Source: Rhodovulum sp. PH10 (GTDB taxonomy: Bacteria > Pseudomonadota > Alphaproteobacteria > Rhizobiales > Xanthobacteraceae). From it: a DNA stretch of 64,000 bases. The DNA lies in contig NZ_AKZI01000081.1 in NCBI RefSeq assembly GCF_000293785.1, forward strand, positions 1 to 64,000. The letters are read 5' to 3'. Shown here one piece after another: positions 17,007-25,575 of the stretch; the first letter of the stretch is position 1, and the number at the start of each line of letters is the position of its first letter. The translations under genes were made by a program, and so were the position numbers. The notes below the pieces were generated by a model. It was given only the letters and a program-made list of their open reading frames with translations. It was not told the origin of the DNA and did not search any database.

Positions 17007-18112
17007 GAGCGTGCCCTCCCGGCTCGGGCGGCCGGCGTCGGCTCCACCCAGTGGATCAGCTGCGCGGCGATCCGATCGGCCGGCAGGACGAGATCGGCGC
17101 CGCCACGGCGGATCAGCTCGTTCGGCATGCCGAACACCACCGAGGTCTCGGCGTCCTGCGCGATGGTGCGGCCGCCGCGCTGGTTGAGATCGGCCATCTG
17201 CTCGGCGCCGTCGTCGCCCATGCCGGTCAGCTCGACGCCGATCAGCCGCTCGGCCGGGAACGCCTCGACGGCGCTCGCCACCAGCCGGGCGACGCTCGGA
17301 TGCCAGACGAAGTCGCCGCTGCTCGGCACCGGCGTGGCGATCGGCCCGGCGGCGCGCTTGCCGATCACGAGGTCGGCGTCGCCCTTGGCGACGTACACCG
17401 TGCCGGCCTCGATCGGCATCTGCCGCGACACCTCGACCACCGGCACTCGGCTCATCTCGCCGAGCCGGCGCGCGAACACGCTGGTGAAGGTGGCGGGCAT
17501 GTGCTGGGCGATCAGCACCGCCCAGGGGAAGTCGGCGGGCAGCAGTGGGACGATCTCCTCCAGCGTGCCCGGGCCGCCGGTGGAGACGCCGATCAGCACG
17601 AGCCCGAAGCCGGCCCGCGTGCCGGTCGCGAGGCTGCGCCGGCTCGATGTGCCGGTCCGCCCGGCGATCCGGTCGCGCTCGGCCCGCAGGCGGCCGCGCA
17701 GGCCGACGGCCCGCCGGACCCGGGCGCCGACCGCGGCGCGCACCTTGAACAGAAGCTCGCGACGGATGCGGTCGATCGACAGCGAGATGGTGCCGCCCGG
17801 CTTGTGGACGAAGTCGACCGCGCCGAGGCTCAACGCCTGCAGCGTCGCCTCGGCCCCCTCCTCGGTCAGCGACGAGACCATCAGCACCGGCTTCGGCCGC
17901 TGCGTCATGATCCGCGACAGGCAGGTGATCCCGTCCATCTCGGGCATGTTGACGTCGAGGGTCACGACGTCGGGATCGAACTCCTCGATCGCGACCAGGG
18001 CCTCGGCGCCGTTGCGCGCCGTTCGCACCTCGTAGCCACCGTCGGAGCCGAGCAGATCCGTCAGATGCTTGCGCATCAGCGCGGAGTCGTCGACCACCAG
18101 CACCTTGACCAT
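16994..18112 (-). CDS. cheB: Chemotaxis methylesterase/glutamine deamidase CheB
   Basis: The 372-residue product joins an N-terminal receiver (VVDDSALMR at 7-15, Asp53 in VTLDVNMPEMDG, Lys in DFVHKPGG) to a C-terminal methylesterase. The catalytic triad is visible as Ser in LIGVSTGGPGTL, His in LIAQHMPATFT and Asp in TGMGDDGAEQM. The linker between the domains is Arg-rich (about residues 115-165). CheB removes methyl groups from receptors when phosphorylated by CheA. It starts 58 bases after the cheW gene, one of the larger gaps in this operon, and overlaps the HEAT gene. Confidence 0.95.
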   Translation of the reverse strand: MVKVLVVDDSALMRKHLTDLLGSDGGYEVRTARNGAEALVAIEEFDPDVVTLDVNMPEMDGITCLSRIMTQRPKPVLMVSSLTEEGAEATLQALSLGAVDFVHKPGGTISLSIDRIRRELLFKVRAAVGARVRRAVGLRGRLRAERDRIAGRTGTSSRRSLATGTRAGFGLVLIGVSTGGPGTLEEIVPLLPADFPWAVLIAQHMPATFTSVFARRLGEMSRVPVVEVSRQMPIEAGTVYVAKGDADLVIGKRAAGPIATPVPSSGDFVWHPSVARLVASAVEAFPAERLIGVELTGMGDDGAEQMADLNQRGGRTIAQDAETSVVFGMPNELIRRGGADLVLPADRIAAQLIHWVEPTPAARAGRARSWCS

Positions 18113-18170
18113 GATCGCCTTCGCTCCGGGTGGAAGGGCGCGGGAACGTCCCGCCCGCGCCCGACGCTCG

Positions 18171-19736
18171 TCAGTGTCGTGTTCCCATCCGCCCGGCCTC
18201 GTCGAGGTCGAGCAGCTGTGTCACGTCGAGCAGCAGGATCATCCGCTTCTGCCGCTCCAGATTGGCGACGCGGCGGATCATCCGCTTCTGCTCGTCGGAG
18301 AGATCCGGCGCCGGCCGCACCGCCGCGGCCGGGATCCGCATCACCTCCGAGACCTGGTCGACGATGAACCCGGTCTGCACGCCGTGGATGGTGAACACCA
18401 TGATGCGTTGCCGGTCGTTGCGCTCGGCCGCGGCGAGGCCGAAGCGCCGCCGCTGGTCGATCACCGGAAGGACGACGCCGCGCAGATTGATGACGCCCTC
18501 GATGAAGGCCGGCGTCCTCGGAATGCGGGTGAGCTCGTCCGGCACCCGCACGATCTCCTGCACCGCCTCGATCGAGACGCCGTACTCCTCGTCCATCAGG
18601 CGGAAGACGACGAACTGCTCCTCGTCGTCGAGATCGCCCGCGCGGTCGATCCGGCCGTCGCCGTCCATGTCGGCTCCTCCTGCATCCGAGACGACGGCGC
18701 GCATCTCGCTCGCGTTGAACATCCGCTCGGCCGAGAGGATCGACACCAGCCGGCGGCCGTCCTCCAGACGGCAGATCGACTTCAGCTCGCCGCCGCCCTG
18801 CGCGCCGCCGCCGAGCATCGCCGGCACCGGCTCGACCAGATCCCGGCCGACGCGGAGAACCTCCTTGACGCTGTCCATCACCACGCCGACCGAGGTCGCC
18901 CCGTCGCCGAGCGAGACCACCACGACCTTGTTGGCCTCGGTGAGCTCGACCGCCGGCAGCCCGAACATTTCGCGCAGCGAGACGAGCGGCAGCAGCCGGT
19001 TGCGCAGCGTGATCACCCCGAGCACGTGGCTGCGGGTGTTGGGCACGTGGGTGATGCGGTCCGGGAGCTGAACGATCTCCTGAACCTGGTCGATCGGGAA
19101 GGCGTACTCCTGCGCGGCGACCTCGAAGCTGACCAGCTGATCCTCGTCGACCGTCGCCTCGACCGCCTCGGCCCGGTCGCGGTGGACCTGCGCGGCCTCG
19201 CTCCCGCCGGACACGGCGCGCCCGCCGATGTCCTCGAACTCGCGGCTCACGAGCCGGCCGGCGTCGAGGATCATCACCATCGAGTCGCCGTCGTGGCCCT
19301 TGATCATCCCGGTCAGGAGATCGGTGTCGACCGTCGCGCGGATCGTGTCGGCCCGCTCGATGCGGTCGGCGTCGACCGTGACCACGTTCGCCATGCGGTC
19401 GACCACCAGGCCGATCGGATGGCCCTGGTCGAGCACCACCACGCGGGTCGCGTCGTCGTGCAGGACCTGGGCGAAGCCGAACGTGTCGCGCAGATTGACG
19501 ACGGGAAGAACGGTCCCGCGCAAATTCGCGAGACCTTCGAGCGCCGGCGGGCTGAGCGGCACGCGGACGATCTCCGGCATGCGGATGATCTCCTGCACCT
19601 CCGACAGCGCCACCGCGAACATCTCCTCCTGGAGATGGAAGATGACGAACTGACGCGCTTCGTCGCGGAAGTCGGCGCCGGGAGGCGGCGCCGCTGCGCT
19701 GCGCTCCGCCGGAATCGGCCGAGCCTGAGCTGCCAT
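18171..19736 (-). CDS. Triple-domain CheW coupling protein
   Basis: The 521-residue product has three CheW domains in tandem: residues about 27-165 (FVIFHLQEEMFAVALSEVQE), about 200-340 (LVSFEVAAQEYAFPIDQVQE) and about 375-510 (FVVFRLMDEEYGVSIEAVQE). Each has the VQEI-x-R/Q-x-P-x-x-I and NLRG/LRN-x-x-LP signature. Most CheW proteins have one domain; a triple one can bridge several CheA and receptor units and reshape the array lattice. The start at 19736 has a perfect AGGAGG-like site. The three domains have diverged from one another, so the repeat is old rather than a recent duplication. Confidence 0.92.
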   Translation of the reverse strand: MAAQARPIPAERSAAAPPPGADFRDEARQFVIFHLQEEMFAVALSEVQEIIRMPEIVRVPLSPPALEGLANLRGTVLPVVNLRDTFGFAQVLHDDATRVVVLDQGHPIGLVVDRMANVVTVDADRIERADTIRATVDTDLLTGMIKGHDGDSMVMILDAGRLVSREFEDIGGRAVSGGSEAAQVHRDRAEAVEATVDEDQLVSFEVAAQEYAFPIDQVQEIVQLPDRITHVPNTRSHVLGVITLRNRLLPLVSLREMFGLPAVELTEANKVVVVSLGDGATSVGVVMDSVKEVLRVGRDLVEPVPAMLGGGAQGGGELKSICRLEDGRRLVSILSAERMFNASEMRAVVSDAGGADMDGDGRIDRAGDLDDEEQFVVFRLMDEEYGVSIEAVQEIVRVPDELTRIPRTPAFIEGVINLRGVVLPVIDQRRRFGLAAAERNDRQRIMVFTIHGVQTGFIVDQVSEVMRIPAAAVRPAPDLSDEQKRMIRRVANLERQKRMILLLDVTQLLDLDEAGRMGTRH

Positions 19737-19765
19737 CGTGAGTCCTCCTGTCCGTTCGGTACGGC

Positions 19766-21718
19766 TCACGCGGCCTGCAGCTCGTCGGCCAGCGAGGCGA
19801 TCTCCTCGATGGCGGCGGCGAGCTCCTCGGCGCCCTTGGCCTGCTCGCGGGCGGCGTTCGACGCCTCGCCGGAGGCCCGGCTCGCCTGCTGGGCGGCCGC
19901 GGCGATCTGCTCGACGCCGGTCTGCACCTCCTTGACGACGCGCACGATCTCGTCGGCGCCGCCGAGGATCTCCTTGTTGCCCGCGAGCACCGTGCCCATG
20001 TCGGCGGCAATGGTGTCGAGATTGGCCGAGATGCGCTTGTTCTTCTCGACCTCGACTGCGGCCGCTTCGGCGATCTCGCCGAGATCGTCGCGCACGTCGA
20101 CGATCTGATCCTGGATCGACTTGACGGTGTCCTTGATCCGATCGGCGTTCTCCGCGGAGTCGCGGGCGAGGTTGCGGATGTCGGTCGACACCACGGCGAA
20201 TCCCTTGCCGAACTCGCCGGCGCGCGCCGCCTCGACCGAGCCGTTGACGGCCAGCATGTTGGTCTGGATCGACACGGTGGTGATCGCGTCGACGATCTTG
20301 TCGATGCGGCGGCTGATCTGCTCGAGCGCGGCGATCTGCTCGCGGCTCGCGAGCCCGGCCTCGACCGACCTGCCGACGCCGACGATCAGCGCATCGACCG
20401 CGATCTTGTTGGCGGTGAGCGCCTCGCTGATCGCCTGCCCCTTCTCGAGCGACGTCCGGGCCCGCGACTGGGCCACCAGGGCGCCCTTCTCGATCTGGTT
20501 GATGGCGGCCGACGACTGCTGGGTGGCGGCGGCCTGCTGCTGCGCGCCCTTGCCGATCTGCTCCAGCGCCGTCATGATCTGGGCGGCGGCGCGGTTGATC
20601 TCCTCGACCGCGCTCGACAGCTCCTCGGCGGCGGAGGCGACCTCCTCGGCGCTCTTGCCGATATTGGTCGAGTTCTTCAGCTCCTCGGCGAGCTCGGCGA
20701 TCTCCTGCGAGGCCTGCTCGCACTGGGCGAGCGCGGTGGTCTGCTGGTCCACCGTCTTGCCGGCCTCCTGGCAGGCCGAGCCCTGCTCCTCGGCGGCCGC
20801 CGCGATCGCCTCCGAGCCCTTCTGGGCCTCCTTGGCGGCGGTGTTCGACTCCTCTGACGCGGCGGCGATCTCACGCCCGCCCTGCATCACCTCGAGCATG
20901 TCGAGGCGGACCTGCTCGAGCGTCTCGGTGATCTTCTTGCCCTTCTCGACCTCCTCGCGGGCGGTCACGGCCGAGGTGTTGATGCCCTCGGCGATCACCT
21001 TCACGTCCTTCTGGATCTGGGAGATCAGCTCCTGGATGTCGCGGGCCGACTTCTCGCTGGTCTCGGCGAGCGTCCTCACCTCGTCGGCGACCACGGCGAA
21101 TCCCTTGCCGTGCTGGCCGGCGCGGGCGGCCTCGATGGCAGCGTTGAGGGCGAGCAGATTGGTCTGGTCGGCGATGCGGGCGACCGCCTTGACGACCTCG
21201 CCGATGGTCGCGGCCTGGCGCTCCAGCTCCTCCACCATCTTCACCGAGGCCTCCTGCCGCTCGGAGGCGCGACCGATCGCCGTGATCGAGCTGCCGACCT
21301 GCGCCGCGACGTCGGCGACCAGCCCCTGCAGCGCTTCGGTCTTGGTGACCGACACCTCGGCATTGGTCTTGGCCGAGACGATGAGGGCGGCGCCGTTGTT
21401 CACCGCCTTGAGCGACTGCTGGGCGGCGTTGGCGGCCTCCTCGGCACCCGCCGCGATCTGCTCGGACGCCTTGCGCAGCTCCTCGGCGGCGGCCGCCGCC
21501 TCCTGAATACCGGTCGCCATCTGCGACGCCGCCGAGGCGACGCGCTCGGCCGCCTTCTGCTAGCGCGCGAAGGTCCGCGCCTTGCGCTTCTGCGACTCGG
21601 TTGCGAGGCGCGAGCCGCCGACGGCGTGCGACTCTCGCGTCATCGCCGCTTCGAGGTCGGCTTGCATCGCGCGGACGGGCGGCTTCTCGGTCACGCCGGC
21701 TTTCTTCACCAGAGCCAT
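19766..21718 (-). pseudogene. Soluble methyl-accepting receptor with two hairpin tips, interrupted by an in-frame TAG
   Basis: From the ATG at 21718 (reading MALVKKAGVTEKPPVRAM) the frame continues for 52 codons to a TAG at 21560-21562. It then goes on in the same frame as [20 protein letters not shown] to the end at 19766, giving about 650 residues if read through. There is no membrane segment. Two receptor hairpin tips are visible: [20 protein letters not shown] near the middle and [20 protein letters not shown] further on, so it is a double-length cytoplasmic receptor. The stop falls inside ARTFAR-stop-QKAAER, where one would expect an uninterrupted helix; a CAG-to-TAG change would explain it. 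An internal ATG at 21520 could restart translation and make 584 residues containing both tips. Confidence 0.75.
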
Positions 21719-22390
21719 GGATTTCACTCTTCGGTTTCGCGTTGGATGACGATGTCGGGCCCTTCCGGGGCAGGGAGCGGAGGCGCGGCACGACGCGCGC
21801 ACCTCGGGCGTCCGTCGCCACGATCTCGTCACGGCTCGGTGTGGAACGCGATGCGGCGAACTCGGGCGATGCGGGGGGCCTGGCCGCCCCCCCGGGAGGC
21901 TAGGTTTTCGGCCGTTCGGCCCGAGATCGGGTTCTGGCCAGGGGGAGATCGGGCACGACGACGAGCATGGTGAACGACTTGTTCCCGACGAGCCGCGCGT
22001 CCGAATGCGCGTGCGGCACTCGGCGGCCCGTTCAGGGTGGCTCTCAGTACTGCCGCGGCCGATTAAAGAACCGCTTAAGCCGTGTCGGTGAGTCGTAATA
22101 ATATGTATTAGGCCTATCGGGGAATAGACCTACGCGACGGTGTCCGACGCCTGCGGACCGCGCGTTTCTTGCACGCCGTGGCGCCGATCGCGCTCGCGGC
22201 CGACGTATCCGCATGACTGATGCCCTGTTTTCGGATGTCTCGAGCCGAAGCCGACCCGAGGCCGGGGTCGCCAGGTGACAGCTTGGATCGCAGACAAGGG
22301 TATCACCGTGTCGCCGGTCCGATCCGTCGCCCATGTTTCCGGCTGCTCGGACGCCATATTGACTCTCGCCGGCCTTTCCGGAATCCATAG
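21719..22390. other. Long intergenic region between the chemotaxis operon and imuA
   Basis: About 670 bases separate the start of the minus-strand operon from the imuA control region. I find no convincing gene. An AT-rich island at about 22060-22115, unusual in this GC-rich DNA, is the best place for promoters firing leftward into the 18-gene operon. The part nearest imuA is given as separate entries. Confidence 0.5.
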
Positions 22391-22405
22391 GAACAAAGAG
22401 AGAAC
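22359..22405 (+). promoter_or_regulatory. imuA promoter with LexA (SOS) box
   Basis: TTGACT at 22359-22364 can serve as a -35 element. GAAC-AAAGAGA-GAAC at 22391-22405 is an exact GAAC-N7-GAAC direct repeat, the operator bound by LexA in Alphaproteobacteria. It lies 18 bases before the imuA start and near the expected -10/transcription start, the right place for repression. SOS control of imuA-imuB-dnaE2 is well established in this class. Confidence 0.85.
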
Positions 22406-22422
22406 ACACCAGAGGAACGATC

Positions 22423-23250
22423 GTGGCCGAGCCGCCGCCCGCTCCGGGCGAAGTCTTGCGTGCGCTCCGGCAGCGGGTCGCCGCCCTCGAGGCGCACCGA
22501 CCGCTCGGGACGGGACCGCTCGGAACGGCCGAAGCGGCGCTGCCCCTCGGCGCCCCGGCGCTCGACCGCAGCCTCGGCGGCGGCCTCGCGCTCGGCGCCC
22601 TCCACGAGGTCGCCCCGGCGACGGCGCTGCATCTCGGGGCGGCGGCCGGGTTCGTACTGGCGCTGGCGGCACGGGCGATGCGGGCGGGCGGGGGCGAGGT
22701 TCTGTGGATCCAGCCCGACCTCGCCGGCCGCGAGGCGGGCCGGCTCTACGGCCCCGGCCTCGACCTCGCCGGCCTGCCGCTCGCCCGGGTGATCGATCTG
22801 CGGGTGCCGCACGAGCGGGACGCCGCCTGGGCGATGGAGGAGGCGCTGCCGTGCCGGGCGCTCGCCGCGGTGGTCGGCGAGTTCTTCGACGACCGCGCGC
22901 TCGATCTCACCACCCTGCGCCGCCTGTCGCTCGCCGCGGCGCGCCATGGTCGCGCGGGCGGGCTCGGCCTCATGCTGCGCCACCATGCCGGCGCGGCGGC
23001 GAGCCCGGCCGTCACCCGGTTCGAGATCGCGGCGGCACCGGGCCCCCGCGATCCGTTCGGCGGCCTCGGCCGGCCGACCGTCCATGTCTCTCTCGTGCGC
23101 AACCGCCGCGGCCCGACCGGCTGCTGGCTCCTGTCGTGGAATCACCATGAGCACGTCTTCCTCGCGGCGCCTTCTCTCGCTCTGGCTCCGACGGCTCTCG
23201 ACCGACCGCATCGTGCAAGCCCGCCGGCGCCGCTCGGGCGCACCGGATGA
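22423..23250 (+). CDS. imuA: ImuA, SOS mutagenesis protein
   Basis: The 275-residue product is a RecA-like protein of the ImuA/SulA-related family. It has GAPALDRSLGGGLALGALHE, the family signature at residues about 45-65, and VLWIQPDLAGREAGRLYGPG. It acts with ImuB and DnaE2 in error-prone lesion bypass. The start is a GTG at 22423, just after GAGGAAC and 18 bases from the SOS box. Its 3' end overlaps the imuB start by about 100 bases, as is usual for this pair. The C-terminal tail (APTALDRPHRASPPAPLGRT) is low in conservation. Confidence 0.88.
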   Translation: MAEPPPAPGEVLRALRQRVAALEAHRPLGTGPLGTAEAALPLGAPALDRSLGGGLALGALHEVAPATALHLGAAAGFVLALAARAMRAGGGEVLWIQPDLAGREAGRLYGPGLDLAGLPLARVIDLRVPHERDAAWAMEEALPCRALAAVVGEFFDDRALDLTTLRRLSLAAARHGRAGGLGLMLRHHAGAAASPAVTRFEIAAAPGPRDPFGGLGRPTVHVSLVRNRRGPTGCWLLSWNHHEHVFLAAPSLALAPTALDRPHRASPPAPLGRTG

Positions 23251-24742
23251 GGACACGGCATCGGCCCCGGCCGCGCTCGTCACCGCCCACCTGGTGAGGT
23301 CGGCGCAGCGGATCGCCGCCGTGAACGACGTCGCCGCCGGGCTCGGCCTCGCGGTCGGCGCGACGATCGCCGATGCGCGCGCCCGCCATCCCGATCTCGC
23401 CGTCGAGCCGCACGATCCGGCCGCCGACCACGCGCTGCTCGTCGCCGTGGCCGACGCCTGTGACCGCTTCACCCCGCTGGTGGCGCTCGATCCGCCCGAC
23501 GGCGTGATGCTCGACATCACCGGCTGCGCCCATCTGTTCGGCGGCGAGGCGGCGCTCGCCCGTGGGGTCGCCGGGCTCGCCGCGACGCGCGGCCTGTCGG
23601 CGCGGGTCGCGCTCGCCGACACGCCGGGCTGCGCCTTCGCGGTGGCGCGTCACGGCCGCGCCGGCGGGGCGCCCCTCGTCGTTCCCCCCGGCGGCCAGCG
23701 CGAGGCGTTGCTGCGTCTGCCGCTCGCCGCGCTGCGGCTCGCGCCCGAGCGGGTGGCGGCGCTCGCCGCGGTCGGCCTGACCCACGTCGCCGACGTGATC
23801 GACCTGCCGCGCGCGAGCGTGGCGGCGCGCTTCGACGGCCTCCTCGACCGGCTCGACGCGGCGCTCGGCCATCTCCACACGCCGATCACGCCGCGCCGGC
23901 CGATGCCGGACCTGATGACGGAGCAAAGCCTCGCCGAGCCGGTGATGCTGGAGCGCGACGTCCTGAGCACGATCGAGCGGCTCGCCGGCCGCCTCGCCCG
24001 CGTGCTGGAAAACCGCGGCGAAGGCGCGCGAAAGCTCGAGGCGGCGCTGTTCCGCACCGACGGCCGGGTGTTCCGCATCGCGGTCGGCACCGGCGCGCCG
24101 GTGCGCGATCCCGAGCGCATCGCCCGCCTGTTCGCCGATCGTCTCGCGGTCGGCGAGCCGTGCGATCCGGGCTTCGGCTACGACCTCGTCCGCCTGTCGG
24201 CGTTGGCGACCGAGCCGGCCGGCCCGGTGCAGACCGGGCTCGACGCGAACGCCGCCGACACGGTCGCGCTCGATCATCTGATCGACCGGCTCGGCGTCCG
24301 GTTCGGCGCCCGCCGCGTCACCCGCCAGGTGCCGCAGGACACCCATGTGCCGGAGTCTTGCTGTGCCGCGCTGCCGGCGCAGGCACGGCCCCGGCCCGTC
24401 CTGCCGGCGGCGGCCGAGGCGGAATTTCTCGTCGACGGCCTCGGTCCCGAGCGCCCGCTGCGGCTGCTGGAACGGCCCGAGCCCGTCGAGGCGGTGGCCG
24501 AGGTGCCGGACGGACCGCCGGTGCGCTTCCGCTGGCGGCGCGTGCTCCACGAGGTGGCGGCCGCCGAGGGCCCCGAGCGTCTCGCTCTGCCGTGGTGGTG
24601 CACCGCCGACGCCCCTCCTCCGACGCGGGATTACTTCCGGGTCGAGACCCGGCTCGGCGTGCGCCTGTGGCTCTTCCGCGAAGGCCTTTACGGACGCGAG
24701 ACGCCGCGCCCGCGCTGGTTCCTGCACGGACTGTTCGGGTGA
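23147..24742 (+). CDS. imuB: ImuB, catalytically inactive Y-family polymerase homologue
   Basis: The 531-residue product resembles Y-family DNA polymerases: LWLRRLSTDRI at the start, RIAAVNDVAAGLGLAVGATI, and LDPPDGVMLDITGCAHLFGGE, with thumb and little-finger regions after residue 230 (LDAALGHLHTPITPRRPMP). ImuB lacks polymerase activity and bridges DnaE2 to the sliding clamp. The ATG at 23147 lies inside imuA. In most relatives dnaE2 follows directly; here a divergent hicAB pair of about 620 bases separates them, so co-transcription with dnaE2 may be disturbed. Confidence 0.9.
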   Translation: MSTSSSRRLLSLWLRRLSTDRIVQARRRRSGAPDEDTASAPAALVTAHLVRSAQRIAAVNDVAAGLGLAVGATIADARARHPDLAVEPHDPAADHALLVAVADACDRFTPLVALDPPDGVMLDITGCAHLFGGEAALARGVAGLAATRGLSARVALADTPGCAFAVARHGRAGGAPLVVPPGGQREALLRLPLAALRLAPERVAALAAVGLTHVADVIDLPRASVAARFDGLLDRLDAALGHLHTPITPRRPMPDLMTEQSLAEPVMLERDVLSTIERLAGRLARVLENRGEGARKLEAALFRTDGRVFRIAVGTGAPVRDPERIARLFADRLAVGEPCDPGFGYDLVRLSALATEPAGPVQTGLDANAADTVALDHLIDRLGVRFGARRVTRQVPQDTHVPESCCAALPAQARPRPVLPAAAEAEFLVDGLGPERPLRLLERPEPVEAVAEVPDGPPVRFRWRRVLHEVAAAEGPERLALPWWCTADAPPPTRDYFRVETRLGVRLWLFREGLYGRETPRPRWFLHGLFG

Positions 24743-24767
24743 CGGGATGCCGGCGTCACGAGCGGAG

Positions 24768-25184
24768 CTATACGGTGCCGGCGATCTTCTCCCGTGCCGC
24801 CTGCGCGAGAAACGCCGAGCGAGTCAGCCCTCGCGCTTCGGCCGCGTGGTCGATCTGATCGACCAATCCCTTGTCCAGCGACACGTTGATCCGCACGGTG
24901 CGGCCGGCATCGCTCAACAGCGGCACGGCGATCAGCAGCGCGCCGGCCCCGAGAGACTCCCGCACCTCCTCGTCGCTCCGCACCTCGTCCAAGGAACGGG
25001 CCGGCGGCACCGGCTGTCCCGCACTCTCCAGCGCCTCGACATGCTGGCGCAACGCCGCCGCGGCGTTCGCGGCCGCCGCGGCCAGCGTGTCGCCGGCCGA
25101 GAAGCAGCCCTCGACATCCGGGAACCAGATTCCGAACGCGCTGTCCGGGTCCTTCTCGACGATCGCGACGTACTGGACCATCAT
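24768..25184 (-). CDS. hicB: HicB-family antitoxin
   Basis: The 138-residue product has the partly degraded RNase-H-like fold of HicB (YVAIVEKDPDSAFGIWFPDV, EGCFSAGDTLAAAAANAAAAL) followed by a C-terminal ribbon-helix-helix DNA-binding part (TVRINVSLDKGLVDQIDHAA, RGLTRSAFLAQAAREKI). HicB binds and neutralises HicA and represses their promoter. It follows hicA by nine bases, the hicA-hicB order. It lies on the opposite strand to imuB and dnaE2. Confidence 0.9.
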   Translation of the reverse strand: MMVQYVAIVEKDPDSAFGIWFPDVEGCFSAGDTLAAAAANAAAALRQHVEALESAGQPVPPARSLDEVRSDEEVRESLGAGALLIAVPLLSDAGRTVRINVSLDKGLVDQIDHAAEARGLTRSAFLAQAAREKIAGTV

Positions 25185-25193
25185 GCTGCGCCT

Positions 25194-25385
25194 CTAAAGT
25201 CTCCATCCCGCCAGCTTGTAGATCCGTCGCACCAGACCGACCGGCAGATCCCGGCGCGGATGCGTGACGGTGACGAGCAAGGGTCGCTGCGGATGCTTGA
25301 AGGTGTGGTGGTCGCCATTCACACGATCCAGCACCCAGCCATCCTTTTTCAGCATCCCGATCAGCTTGCGGCTGTCCTTCTCCAT
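25194..25385 (-). CDS. hicA: HicA-family mRNA interferase toxin
   Basis: The 63-residue protein has the compact HicA fold: MEKDSRKLIGMLKKDGW, then GDHHTFKHPQRPLLVTVTHP with the catalytic His in the GDHHTFKHP motif, ending in YKLAGW. HicA cleaves mRNA when HicB is lost. The start at 25385 gives the usual family length; a longer in-frame extension upstream is not conserved-looking. The pair sits inside the imuB-dnaE2 gap, an odd place for a toxin-antitoxin module. Confidence 0.88.
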   Translation of the reverse strand: MEKDSRKLIGMLKKDGWVLDRVNGDHHTFKHPQRPLLVTVTHPRRDLPVGLVRRIYKLAGWRL

Positions 25386-25575
25386 CGAACCACGGCTCCG
25401 ATCGTGAGACCGCTCGCTCGGGGTGCGCTGCGGCCCATTGAAGGGTTCTACGACGGCGGAAGACCGCCGAAGGCGGCCAGAGCCATTCCACCGCGAATTC
25501 TTCAATGAGGCCGCGGCGGTGAAACCGCGGAAGATTGCGTAAATAAATACACACCGCAGCCCGAAACGCAACCCA

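Noticed and set aside
21560-21562. The in-frame TAG as a pyrrolysine codon
   Set aside because: Pyrrolysine is confined to methylamine-type and a few archaeal or bacterial proteins; receptors of this type have Gln-like helix residues here. A nonsense change or read error is simpler.
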